Shown: positions 8,356-15,902 of the stretch, one piece after another
Layout of the letters: every line of letters begins with the position of its first letter
Position numbering within the stretch: position 1 is the stretch's first letter
NCBI RefSeq assembly: GCF_009765985.1
Contig: NZ_LMUM01000037.1
Span: forward strand, 860,747-924,746
Direction of reading: 5' to 3'
DNA length: 64,000 nt
From: Acidobacterium sp. S8
GTDB lineage: Bacteria > Acidobacteriota > Terriglobia > Terriglobales > Acidobacteriaceae
Notes under the pieces: model-generated
The model's input: the letters and a program-made list of their open reading frames with translations, nothing else
What the model was told of the DNA's origin: nothing
Database searches by the model: none
Program-made: the position numbers and the translations under genes

Positions 8356-9108
8356 TCAGGATGCCGACGCATGGCAGCAGTCATAGCTCAACTGTTCATT
8401 CCAGTTTGACGGCCGTCCACCGGGCGTAAAGTCGAAGATATTCCAGATCGTATCGAGAGTCGCAAGGTGACGAGGATCCTGGCCCGGATCGGCTGGACCA
8501 TACATCATCTCCGAGCTCCAGAAGTGTCGGATCTCATCGCCGGATCGATGAAAGACCGTCATCATCGGCAACTGGTCCCCCTCAGGCGATTCGGCGTGGT
8601 AGTGGCGTTTGAAGTTATTCCCCGCCACCGACAGCAGACAGAGGTTTTTCCAGCTGCGATCCTCGGCAAACGCAATCAGACGCTCTAACGGAGCCTTCGC
8701 AATGACCACGAAGTTGATCTTCTGATTCAAATGCTTCGCCGCCCCATCCAGCTGGTCGAGAAATGTAGTGCACGAGGGACACGGTCCGTCCTCCCGCTTC
8801 AATTGAGCCGTTACACCCTCCGACGGACCCGGTCGGTCATCCTGCGGCATGCGCGGAAACATGAAGTTATAAATCACCAGCGAATCCTTGCCCGGCGCGA
8901 ACAGTTCCGAAAGCCTCAGCTTTGCTGGTACGCCGTCGGCATTGAGGCCGTCAAAGACATAATCTTCAGGAACGAGCCCACCCGGCGGCAATGCCCGCCG
9001 AGAGACGGCCACCGCTTCCATGGCGCGGCGAAGCGCAATTTCGTCCTGCATGAGGAGGTCGCGAGCGACACGATATTCGGCCGACTCGTTGGGAAAAGTG
9101 ATGCTCAT
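8356..9108 (-). CDS. DUF899 family thioredoxin-like protein
   Basis: The 250-residue protein belongs to the DUF899 family, predicted to have a thioredoxin-like fold. The typical PPGGLVPEDYVFDG segment lies near the N-terminus, DSLVIYNFMFPRMPQDDRPG and GPCPSCTTFLDQLDGAAKHL follow, and the last third is rich in Trp, Phe and His. CPSC gives a CxxC pair that could act as a redox site; this is inference. The start is supported by GGAG eight bases upstream of ATG. It is convergent with the DUF3455 gene (2 bp apart) and stands as a single-gene unit. Confidence 0.8.
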   Translation of the reverse strand: MSITFPNESAEYRVARDLLMQDEIALRRAMEAVAVSRRALPPGGLVPEDYVFDGLNADGVPAKLRLSELFAPGKDSLVIYNFMFPRMPQDDRPGPSEGVTAQLKREDGPCPSCTTFLDQLDGAAKHLNQKINFVVIAKAPLERLIAFAEDRSWKNLCLLSVAGNNFKRHYHAESPEGDQLPMMTVFHRSGDEIRHFWSSEMMYGPADPGQDPRHLATLDTIWNIFDFTPGGRPSNWNEQLSYDCCHASAS

Positions 9109-9257
9109 GATTTGGCTCCTGGTTTGTGTAGAGAAAGTCTACCGTTGTGGCCCGAGCCGGAACAAGACGAATGCCGCAGAACGCCAGTTTCACTCTGCCA
9201 GCCATCACAAAATCTAGATAGACAGCCGCAGCCATCCGCTACAATCCGAGCAAACCC

Positions 9258-10448
9258 ATGCGCATATTCGTACGAACCATTTTGGCCATTTCCTGCCTGA
9301 CCGGCATCCTTGCCGCCCAAGCCAAATCTCCAGTTACAACGCAGCAGATCAAGACTTTTTATGAATCTGGTTTGCAGCGCAACGGAATCCTCGGCAGCAG
9401 CCTCATGCTTATCCGCAATGGCGAGGTCGTACTGCACGACAACTACGGCAAACAGAGCGATACCCAACCAGTGGACGACAACACCACCTATCACTGGGCT
9501 TCCGTCACCAAGACCTTTACCGGAATCGCCATCATGCAGCTGCGCGATCGCGGCCTGCTCTCGCTCGACGATCCCCTCATCAAATACATCCCCGAGCTCG
9601 CCGCTGTGCACGACGAATATGGCACTGTCTCGGCCATCACCATCCGCGAGGCCATGTCGCATTCAAGCGGCTTCCGTGACGCTACCTGGCCCTGGCGCGA
9701 CCAGGACTGGCAGCCCTTCGAGCCAACGCAGTGGTCGCAGATCGTCGCCATGCTGCCTTATTCCAATATCAAATTTGCGCCTGGCACGCGCTACAGCTAC
9801 TCCAATCTCGCCGTCGTTTTCCTGGGCGAAATCATCGAGCGTCTATCCGGAGATCAGTTCGAGGTCTACATGCAGAAGAACATCTTTCGCCCCCTCGGCA
9901 TGGACCACAGCTACTATGACCGCAGCCCGTATACACTGCTGCGCTATCGCTCCCATAGCTGGGACTTGAAAGACGGCAAGCTGACCGAAGATCCATTCGA
10001 TTTCAACACCGGCATCACCCGCTCCAACGGCGGCCTCAACTCGCCCTTGCCGGACATGTTGAAATACATTCAGTTTCTATTAGGTGATCCGGCCCATCAG
10101 GCTGACTACGATGCCATTCTCAAGCGGTCATCGCTCGAAGAAATGTGGAAGCCAGTACTGACTGTCACGCCCGACGACGACTTCCCGTCACGCGCAGGCG
10201 CGCATGACTCCGTAGCCGAAAGCTTCTTCGTTCATAGCGATCACGGCCTGACGCTTATCGGCCATCCCGGATGGCAGAACGGATTTCGCAGCCAGATCAA
10301 CATCGATCCGGCCACGCGCAGCGCCTACATCGTCGACTACAACACCGACGCGCAGGACACGAAACAAAACACGCGCAGCTTCAACATCGAGCTGCGCGAT
10401 TTCCTGATCGATAATTTCTTTAGAACACGTGAAGCAAAAGCAGAATGA
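9258..10448 (+). CDS. Secreted serine hydrolase, class C beta-lactamase/penicillin-binding-like
   Basis: The 396-residue protein has a signal peptide (residues ~1-22, ending AQAKS) and the three catalytic elements of the class C beta-lactamase-like superfamily: SxxK in ASVTKTF, the YSN-type motif in YSYSNLAVVF, and an HxG in LIGHPGWQNG in place of KTG. HxG is common in esterases and peptidases of this group, so true beta-lactamase activity is uncertain. It probably acts in the periplasm on an ester or peptide substrate. Its 3' end overlaps the small DUF3309 gene on the other strand by 29 bp. Confidence 0.85.
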   Translation: MRIFVRTILAISCLTGILAAQAKSPVTTQQIKTFYESGLQRNGILGSSLMLIRNGEVVLHDNYGKQSDTQPVDDNTTYHWASVTKTFTGIAIMQLRDRGLLSLDDPLIKYIPELAAVHDEYGTVSAITIREAMSHSSGFRDATWPWRDQDWQPFEPTQWSQIVAMLPYSNIKFAPGTRYSYSNLAVVFLGEIIERLSGDQFEVYMQKNIFRPLGMDHSYYDRSPYTLLRYRSHSWDLKDGKLTEDPFDFNTGITRSNGGLNSPLPDMLKYIQFLLGDPAHQADYDAILKRSSLEEMWKPVLTVTPDDDFPSRAGAHDSVAESFFVHSDHGLTLIGHPGWQNGFRSQINIDPATRSAYIVDYNTDAQDTKQNTRSFNIELRDFLIDNFFRTREAKAE

Positions 10449-10566
10449 TCACGATCAGCAGGATCAGGCTGATTCCGCCGCCGCCGTAATAGCCGATGCC
10501 CGGGCCCATGCGATAGCCGCCAAATCCGAAGACGAGGAGAAGAATAATGAGAATGATGAGAAGCAT
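10420..10566 (-). CDS. Small DUF3309-type membrane protein (48 residues)
   Basis: Translating the minus strand from ATG at 10566 gives 48 residues: a hydrophobic helix (LLIILIILLLVFGFGGYRMG), a glycine-rich turn with GYYGGGG, and a second helix (ISLILLIVIILLLLHVF). Two short leucine/isoleucine helices around a Gly-rich loop are the layout of DUF3309 proteins, small bacterial membrane proteins of unknown function. AGGA lies about 6 bases before the ATG. The last 29 bp overlap the 3' end of the serine hydrolase. Family membership is recognised from pattern only. Confidence 0.7.
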   Translation of the reverse strand: MLLIILIILLLVFGFGGYRMGPGIGYYGGGGISLILLIVIILLLLHVF

Positions 10567-10682
10567 GTGTTGTCCTTTCTGAGTGACTCATTCACATTTG
10601 TGAAATCACTCGTAGGATGCGTCTTCCGCGCTTTCTGTGTGTGCTTTTTTTAGATTCTTGTGTCCGCCCGGGTTGACAGCGA

Positions 10683-12098
10683 TCAATAATCTCCTTCAGG
10701 AGCGATCATTTCAAGCGGTTTTCTCTCGGCGGCGATTCCCCATACAGCCTGTGCCAGACCAGCGGCGGCCATCGCAACTGCCCCGAATACATACCCTGAA
10801 AACAGCAATGCGCGCGAGCCGCTGCCGATCAAATGGCCGAAGATCAACGGGCCAGATACTCCCCCGGCCAGCGTGCCGAAAGCATAGAAAATGGCAATCG
10901 CCGAGGCTCGAATCTCCTGCGGAAAAACTTCGCTCACCGTCAGATAGGCGGAGCTCGCCGCCGCCGACGCGAAGAAGAAGATCAGCGACCACCAGACCAT
11001 TTGCCCGGCTACCGTAAGTTCGTGACGATAGAACATCCAGCTGCCGGCGAACAACAGCAGGCCGGAGAGGCCGTAAGTGGCTCCGATCATCTGCCGCCGT
11101 CCTACCGAATCAAACAGATACCCAAGCAGCGCCGGTCCCAAGAAGTTTGCTGCCGCAATCGGAAGAAAGTAATATCCCGCCGCTTGTGCCGACACACCGT
11201 AGTACCGCAGCAGAACCAGGGACAGTGAGAAAAATACCGAGTTATAGAAGAATGCCTGTGCCGCCATCAGACCGAAACACAGCAGCGCCCGCCGCCGGTA
11301 TTCACCCTGCAATAGCCGTCGCAGGCGACGCAGAGTTTGTCGCCGTCCACTCTCATATCGAACAAGGTCCGCCGTTTGTACGGGAGGAAGCGCGCCCGCT
11401 TCACGCCGCACCGACTCCTCAATCGTCTGAACAACTGCCGCCGCCTCTGTTTGCAATCCCTGACGCAGCAACCAGCGCGGGCTCTCCGGAACAAACCGGC
11501 GCATCAGCAGAACGGCAGCGCCAAGCGGAACGCCGGACAGGAATGCAAGCCGCCATCCGAGTTTTTCTCCAAACACGGCAGAGGAAAGGAAAGCCACGGA
11601 CACCAGGGCTCCGAGAATAATCCCAAGCCAGAACGTGCCGTTGATCCAGAGATCGACCCGTCCCCGCAGCCGTGCGGGAAGCAATTCATCCACTGCGGAA
11701 TTCACCGCGGCATACTCGCCGCCAATCCCTGCTCCCGTTATTGTCCGGAAAAAGGTAAAACTCGCGAGACTCCAGGAGAGCCCTGTCGCCGCAGTGGCGC
11801 AAAGATACAGCAGCAGCGTCCACAGAAAGAGCCTGCGCCGTCCATAGCGGTCGGCTAGATATCCAAAAACTAAAGCACCCGCCACCGCGCCCATCAGATA
11901 GAACGAAGAGCTGAGGCCAAGTTGGGCATCGGTAAGGCCAAGCGTTGCAGAACTCTTCAGCGCGCCGGCAAGCGACCCGCCCAGGCTCCCTTCGAGGCCA
12001 TCAAGCAACCATGTGATTGAAAGCGCGGTGACAATTCGCAGATGCCAGCCACTCCACGGCAGCCGGTCCAGTCGTGCGGGAATGTCGGTCTCAATCAG
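10683..12098 (-). CDS. Major facilitator superfamily transporter with a non-canonical start
   Basis: A 12-helix MFS transporter of the sugar/aromatic-acid type, with GYLADRYGRRRLFLWTLLLY after helix 2 and PESPRWLLRQG at the central loop. The first standard start codon in frame (TTG at 12008) lies inside the first transmembrane helix and would drop its first half. The open frame continues upstream to a stop at 12105-12107, and the added residues (ETDIPARLDRLPWSGWH, then RIVTALSITWLLDGLEG) match the normal N-terminus of this group. The likely start is CTG at 12098, nine bases after GAGG, or ATT at 12095, giving about 471 residues. It is 73 bp downstream of the ECF42 gene and may be in its operon. 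Confidence 0.85.
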   Translation of the reverse strand: MIETDIPARLDRLPWSGWHLRIVTALSITWLLDGLEGSLGGSLAGALKSSATLGLTDAQLGLSSSFYLMGAVAGALVFGYLADRYGRRRLFLWTLLLYLCATAATGLSWSLASFTFFRTITGAGIGGEYAAVNSAVDELLPARLRGRVDLWINGTFWLGIILGALVSVAFLSSAVFGEKLGWRLAFLSGVPLGAAVLLMRRFVPESPRWLLRQGLQTEAAAVVQTIEESVRREAGALPPVQTADLVRYESGRRQTLRRLRRLLQGEYRRRALLCFGLMAAQAFFYNSVFFSLSLVLLRYYGVSAQAAGYYFLPIAAANFLGPALLGYLFDSVGRRQMIGATYGLSGLLLFAGSWMFYRHELTVAGQMVWWSLIFFFASAAASSAYLTVSEVFPQEIRASAIAIFYAFGTLAGGVSGPLIFGHLIGSGSRALLFSGYVFGAVAMAAAGLAQAVWGIAAERKPLEMIAPEGDY

Positions 12099-12171
12099 CG
12101 CTTCTTACCTCGCTCAGGCTGCACGGTGAGATGCATCTTAAGCCGATAAATCCCCCGCGCAGATCATGGAA

Positions 12172-13446
12172 TTACGAATTACCGGAGCGCGCCGCAAACT
12201 CGCGAGCCCGTTCCAACAGCAATTCCCGCTCACGCGCGTTGCGGGTCATTGAGGCGGCGCGTTCACACTCCGCCTGAGCCTCGTCATACCGGTGCAGTTT
12301 GGCCAACAGGTCACCGCGCACGCTCGGCAACAGGTGATAGCCCTTGAGCGCAGGCTCGGTGTTCAACTCGTCTACCAGCTCCAATGCCGCCGCTGGCCCA
12401 GACGCCATGCCCACCGCAACCGCGCGGTTCAATTCAACAATCGGTGAAGGCATCACCTGTGCAAGCTCGCCATAAACCTCCACAATGCGGGCCCAGTCTG
12501 TCTCATCTGCGACTACCGCCCGTGCATGACATGCCGCAATCGCAGCCTGCAGGGCATACGGTCCCCGCGCTTCGCCCAGAGCGTCGGCGCGCTCCAGCGC
12601 CTGCAACCCACGACGGATCAGCAACCGGTCCCATCGCGCCCTGTCCTGATCGAGCAACAGCACCGGCCGTCCCTCCGGCCCTGTCCGCGCCGCAGACCGA
12701 GACGCTTGAATCTCCATCAACGCGACCAGCCCATGCGCTTCCGCTTCACCCGGAGCAAGCTCCGCAAGAATGCGTCCCAGCCGTAGCGCATCTTCGCAAA
12801 GCGCGGGCCTCATCCAGTCGTCGCCCGCTGTTGCCGAATAGCCTTCGTTAAAAATCAGGTAGATGACGCTCAGGACTGAAGCCAGCCGCCGCGGCAGTTC
12901 ATCGCCGCGCGGAACTTCAAACGGAATATGCTCCTGTGCCAGCGTTTTCTTGGCGCGGACGATCCGCTGCGCAATGGTGGCTTCAGGAACCAGAAACGCC
13001 CGGGCAATCTCATCGGTCGTAAGACCGCCCAGCAGGCGCAATGTGAGCGCCGTGCGGGCCTCGGACGAGAGCACCGGATGGCACGCAATAAAAATCAATC
13101 GCAGAAGATCGTCGCCAATGTCGTCATCGAGAGCTGCGTTGAAGTCCGGCACGGCCAGCTCCTTCGCTTCCATCTCGCGGCCAAGCTCTTCATGCTTGCG
13201 CTCGAGCATCTGCCTTCGCCGCAGCTGATCGAGCGCGCGATGCTTCGCCGTGGCCATCAGCCACGCGCCAGGCTTTTCCGGAATGCCCAACTCGGGCCAC
13301 TTCTCCAGCGCGCAAACCAGCGCTTCCTGCGCCAGATCTTCTGCGAGGCCCACATCGCGCACCATGCGCGTGAGTCCGGCAATCAGTTTTGCCGACTCTA
13401 TTCTCCATACCGCGTCGATCGTGCCATGAATATCCGTAGCCGTCAC
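12172..13446 (-). CDS. ECF42-type sigma factor with C-terminal TPR-like domain
   Basis: This 424-residue protein joins an extracytoplasmic-function sigma factor (residues ~1-180: region 2 with DLAQEALVCALEKWP and AWLMATAKHRALDQLRRR, region 4 with TLRLLGGLTTDEIARAFLVP) to a ~230-residue helical extension with the conserved YLIFNEGYSATAG motif. This is the ECF42 architecture (DUF6596), known to be encoded with DGPF/YciI-like proteins and to use its extension for activity in place of a classical anti-sigma factor. Three DGPF genes lie directly upstream, and two carry a matching promoter. The start is GTG; an anti-sigma gene is absent, as expected. Confidence 0.93.
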   Translation of the reverse strand: MTATDIHGTIDAVWRIESAKLIAGLTRMVRDVGLAEDLAQEALVCALEKWPELGIPEKPGAWLMATAKHRALDQLRRRQMLERKHEELGREMEAKELAVPDFNAALDDDIGDDLLRLIFIACHPVLSSEARTALTLRLLGGLTTDEIARAFLVPEATIAQRIVRAKKTLAQEHIPFEVPRGDELPRRLASVLSVIYLIFNEGYSATAGDDWMRPALCEDALRLGRILAELAPGEAEAHGLVALMEIQASRSAARTGPEGRPVLLLDQDRARWDRLLIRRGLQALERADALGEARGPYALQAAIAACHARAVVADETDWARIVEVYGELAQVMPSPIVELNRAVAVGMASGPAAALELVDELNTEPALKGYHLLPSVRGDLLAKLHRYDEAQAECERAASMTRNARERELLLERAREFAARSGNS

Positions 13447-13476
13447 AGCTAACGATCACATCATCATTGCCGCTGA

Positions 13477-13836
13477 CTAAGCAAGCTGGCAGTCGAGTAC
13501 CGGACGGATTTCGTACTCCGCTTCCACATCGCCGCGCAGCGTTGGGCAGCGCTTGATCCAGGCAATTGCTTCTTCTTTCGAAGCAACCTCGATCATCGTC
13601 ACTCCCGCTATGAGTTCCTTCGACTCGGAAAATGGTCCGTCCACAGTCGAGAACTCGCCTTTCGAAAAACGAACCCGCGTCCCGCGCGAAGTTGGCTGCA
13701 GTCTCTCCACCGCCACTAAGGCCCCAGCCTTCTTCATCTCTTCGTCGTACTCATGCATCGCCTGAAAAAGCTCTTTGCTCGCCGGAATATCCGAATCCAT
13801 CGTCGCATCGGATTTCCGCAAAATCACAAACCGCAT
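13477..13836 (-). CDS. YciI-like DGPF protein (copy 1)
   Basis: This 119-residue protein belongs to the YCII-related family named after its DGPF motif, seen here in STVDGPFSESKELIAG near residue 70. The N-terminal MRFVILRKSDATMDSD and the later EAIAWIKRCPTLRGDVEAE are also typical. The fold is a dimeric ferredoxin-like barrel; the biochemical activity of these proteins is unknown. I start at the ATG at 13836 because GGAGG ends 9 bases upstream; the earlier TTG abuts that site. It lies 30 bp before the ECF42 gene and 15 bp after DoxX, so all three are probably one transcript. Confidence 0.9.
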   Translation of the reverse strand: MRFVILRKSDATMDSDIPASKELFQAMHEYDEEMKKAGALVAVERLQPTSRGTRVRFSKGEFSTVDGPFSESKELIAGVTMIEVASKEEAIAWIKRCPTLRGDVEAEYEIRPVLDCQLA

Positions 13837-13851
13837 CGTGTGCAACCTCCA

Positions 13852-14265
13852 TCAGCTCGAACGCCGCAATGGAATCATTGCACACAAGGGCTCATCTCGC
13901 AGACACAGCCCCGCCCACAGCAAAATTCCCATATACACAGGAAACAGCGTATTCGAGAACAGCGGATTTCCCACGCGCCACTGGACCGCCACCGCGCCGC
14001 CAAGATATCCCGTTAACAGAACTGCGCCCAGTACCGCCGTATTCGGAATGGCATAAAGAATCGTGCAGAGAAGCAGCACAATTCCCGTCGTGATCGTAAT
14101 TTCGTCCGGCCATCCCAGCGCCGCCTGGGCCTTGAGCACTGGAGCTGGTTTCATCAGCTTCATCACGCTGTCCATCAAAAGAAAAAGAACGACCAGTCCG
14201 CTCAATATGCGTCCCGTCCAGAGTCTCTTCGCTGAAACCGTATTGCCAATTGCAACTTCCTGCAT
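13852..14265 (-). CDS. DoxX family membrane protein
   Basis: The 137-residue product has four hydrophobic segments, with the DoxX-type first helix GRILSGLVVLFLLMDSVMKL and the following EITITTGIVLLLCTILYAIP and LGAVLLTGYLGGAVAVQWRV. DoxX-like proteins are small four-helix membrane proteins; some are subunits of thiosulfate:quinone oxidoreductase, but most are uncharacterised. GGAGG lies five bases upstream of the ATG. Within ECF42 neighbourhoods DoxX-like genes are known companions of DGPF proteins, so a shared stress role is likely but unproven. Confidence 0.85.
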   Translation of the reverse strand: MQEVAIGNTVSAKRLWTGRILSGLVVLFLLMDSVMKLMKPAPVLKAQAALGWPDEITITTGIVLLLCTILYAIPNTAVLGAVLLTGYLGGAVAVQWRVGNPLFSNTLFPVYMGILLWAGLCLRDEPLCAMIPLRRSS

Positions 14266-14278
14266 AAATCCTCCCCAG

Positions 14279-14312
14279 AAAAAAAGGCTCTGCCTTCGTT
14301 CACAACAGAGCC
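14279..14312 (-). terminator. Intercistronic terminator-like hairpin before doxX
   Basis: On the minus strand GGCTCTG pairs with CAGAGCC (loop 13 nt) and is followed by seven T residues. It lies between the VOC stop (14323) and the DoxX start (14265), only 13 bp before the latter's ATG, so it could act as a terminator or attenuator splitting the ECF42 cluster. Confidence 0.7.
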
Positions 14313-14322
14313 CTCGCTTAAT

Positions 14323-14733
14323 TCACGCCGGCTGCACGGTGTTCACCATCCACGGAATACCAAAGCGATCCGTCACCATCCCGAACTTTGGCGACCAGAA
14401 GGTCTGCGCGATCGGCATCGTCACATTCCCTTTTTCAGCCAACGCAGCGAAGATGCGATCTGCTTCTGCTACGTCATTCACTGAGATAGATACCGTTAAG
14501 CCTTGCGGCTTGTGGTAATACTGCGGCGGAGCGTCGGACCCCAGCAGCATCCTGTCACCGACTCTCAACGAAATGTGCATGATCTTGCCGCTCCACTCCG
14601 GTGGAAACTGACCGGCCATCGGTGACTCACCGTGGGTCATCTTGAATTCGATCTTCCCGCCGAAACACTGCTCGTAAAATTTGAATGCTTCTTCGCAATC
14701 GCCGCTGAAATTCAAATATGAATCGATCTGCAT
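14323..14733 (-). CDS. VOC superfamily protein, PhnB/glyoxalase-like
   Basis: The 136-residue protein shows the PhnB-like VOC pattern: N-terminal SYLNFSGDCEEAFKFYEQCF, then HISLRVGDRMLLGSD, and the C-terminal FWSPKFGMVTDRFGIPWMVN. VOC proteins form paired beta-alpha-beta-beta-beta modules and often bind a metal; this subgroup is frequently misnamed 3-demethylubiquinone methyltransferase. No reaction can be assigned. The gene sits between a DGPF gene upstream and DoxX downstream, the common content of ECF42 loci. Its ribosome binding site is a GA dinucleotide repeat ending three bases before the ATG. Confidence 0.88.
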   Translation of the reverse strand: MQIDSYLNFSGDCEEAFKFYEQCFGGKIEFKMTHGESPMAGQFPPEWSGKIMHISLRVGDRMLLGSDAPPQYYHKPQGLTVSISVNDVAEADRIFAALAEKGNVTMPIAQTFWSPKFGMVTDRFGIPWMVNTVQPA

Positions 14734-14735
14734 AG

Positions 14736-14750
14736 CTCTCTCTCTCTCTC
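14736..14750 (-). repeat. (GA)7 microsatellite serving as Shine-Dalgarno
   Basis: Seven CT units on the plus strand read as GAGAGAGAGAGAGAG directly before the VOC start codon. Any GAGAG within it can pair with 16S rRNA, so change in copy number would alter spacing. Confidence 0.75.
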
Positions 14751-14803
14751 AAACAAAGATTCGTCATCCTGACGATGGGTACAAGTGAAACCTTTTTGGG
14801 GGC

Positions 14804-15205
14804 TTATTTTAGCGCCACCTGCGCATGCTGCTGGTGTACTCCAGGCGCCGATCCAACGCAGACATCGCCCTGCTCGTAGATCTGGCGAATCTCGGTCTCG
14901 CCGTCGCCTGCGACTTCAAGAAATCGCTTTGAAAGTTCAATCGCCTCATCCTTCGACTCTGTCTCGAGCAGCGCAAAGCCGGCGATCAGCTCCTTCGATT
15001 CGGTAAACGGTCCATCCACCACGGCGAACTTCCCGTTAGAAAGCCGCAATCGAGCGCCATTCGCGCTCGGCATGCAGCCTTCTGTCGCAATCAGCTTGCC
15101 GGTCTTCGTCATCTCTTCAATGAACGCTCCCATCTTCGTAAAGTCCTCCTGCGTTGGTGGAGCGCCTTCTTCTTTCGCCGGTTTGTATACGCACAAAAAT
15201 TTCAT
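14804..15205 (-). CDS. YciI-like DGPF protein (copy 2)
   Basis: A 133-residue YCII-related protein with VVDGPFTESKELIAGFALLE at about residue 62 and an N-terminal MKFLCVYKPAKEEG block. An extra ~20-residue tail (GDVCVGSAPGVHQQHAQVAL) follows the usual EIRQIYE end, unlike the other two copies. AAGGAG sits seven bases before the ATG, and a TGTCGA-N17-CGAT promoter lies 47 bp upstream. Function unknown; association with the ECF42 sigma factor is established for the family. Confidence 0.9.
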   Translation of the reverse strand: MKFLCVYKPAKEEGAPPTQEDFTKMGAFIEEMTKTGKLIATEGCMPSANGARLRLSNGKFAVVDGPFTESKELIAGFALLETESKDEAIELSKRFLEVAGDGETEIRQIYEQGDVCVGSAPGVHQQHAQVALK

Positions 15206-15251
15206 CGTTTCATCTCCTTAAATTGCTTTCTAGAATTCCCTCTGCCTATCC

Positions 15252-15278
15252 ATCGAATGGCGCTGAGTTAATTCGACA
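15252..15278 (-). promoter_or_regulatory. Predicted ECF42 promoter of DGPF copy 2
   Basis: On the minus strand TGTCGA (15278-15273) is followed after exactly 17 bp by CGAT (15255-15252). The start of transcription would fall about 40 nt before the ATG at 15205. The same layout is found before DGPF copy 3, and TGTCGA is the -35 element described for ECF42 sigma factors. Confidence 0.65.
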
Positions 15279-15290
15279 CACGCACCAAAA

Positions 15291-15728
15291 TTAATTTTGT
15301 GCAGCTACTTGCGCGCGCAGACGGTCATCCTGTTCTTTCAGCTCTGGAGTCAGCGCGTCGCCTAAATCTTCTGCTTCGTACACCGGCCGAATCTCAATAT
15401 ACGACTCCTCCCTGGGAAACGGGCATGGACAGCGTTTCACCCACTCCACCGCCTCTTCCATCGATTTCACCTGCCAGATCCAGTAGCCGGCCACCAGCTC
15501 TTTTGCTTCCGCGAACGGCCCATCGATCACCGTGCGCTCCGCACCGGAAAACAGCACCCGCTTGCCCTTCGAGCTCGGCTGCAATCCATCGGCAGCCAGC
15601 AGCACACCGGCCTTCACCAGCTCTTCGTTGAACTTGCCCATCTCTGCCAACATTTCGCTCATCTCTTCGGTTGGCGGCAGCCCCGCCTCCGATTGCTTTG
15701 TTCCCTTCACCAACACCATCACACGCAT
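15291..15728 (-). CDS. YciI-like DGPF protein (copy 3)
   Basis: A 145-residue YCII-related protein with VIDGPFAEAKELVAGYWIWQ near residue 65 and an N-terminal MRVMVLVKGTKQSEAG. I use the ATG at 15728 because AAGGAGAG precedes it by four to five bases; a frame-open extension of nine codons upstream has no such site. It is the first gene of the cluster in the direction of transcription and has a predicted ECF42 promoter about 69 bp upstream. The C-terminal EIRPVYEAEDLGDA and the Gln-rich tail are variable regions. Function unknown. Confidence 0.9.
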   Translation of the reverse strand: MRVMVLVKGTKQSEAGLPPTEEMSEMLAEMGKFNEELVKAGVLLAADGLQPSSKGKRVLFSGAERTVIDGPFAEAKELVAGYWIWQVKSMEEAVEWVKRCPCPFPREESYIEIRPVYEAEDLGDALTPELKEQDDRLRAQVAAQN

Positions 15729-15796
15729 ACGTCTCTCCTTCGTTTGGAAGTCCATCGTTGGGCGATTTACCCTTGTATCTCACCCTCTACTCACAC

Positions 15797-15823
15797 GTCG
15801 AACGGCACACCGCGAAATCGACA
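15797..15823 (-). promoter_or_regulatory. Predicted ECF42 promoter of DGPF copy 3
   Basis: On the minus strand TGTCGA (15823-15818), a 17-bp spacer and CGAC (15800-15797) match the ECF42 promoter pattern. A second TGTCGA in the opposite direction (15827-15832, toward the LRR gene) lacks a CGAC/CGAT at 17 bp, so only the minus direction is supported. Confidence 0.7.
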
Positions 15824-15902
15824 CGCTGTCGAACTTTTCCTAAGATATTTATGGATTAAGAACGCCCACCCTCAACGCAGGGAACACGATACGATCTCCA
15901 TC

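Noticed and set aside
15827-15832. A plus-strand TGTCGA before the LRR gene as a divergent ECF42 promoter
   Set aside because: The position 17 bp downstream reads TATG and not CGAC or CGAT.
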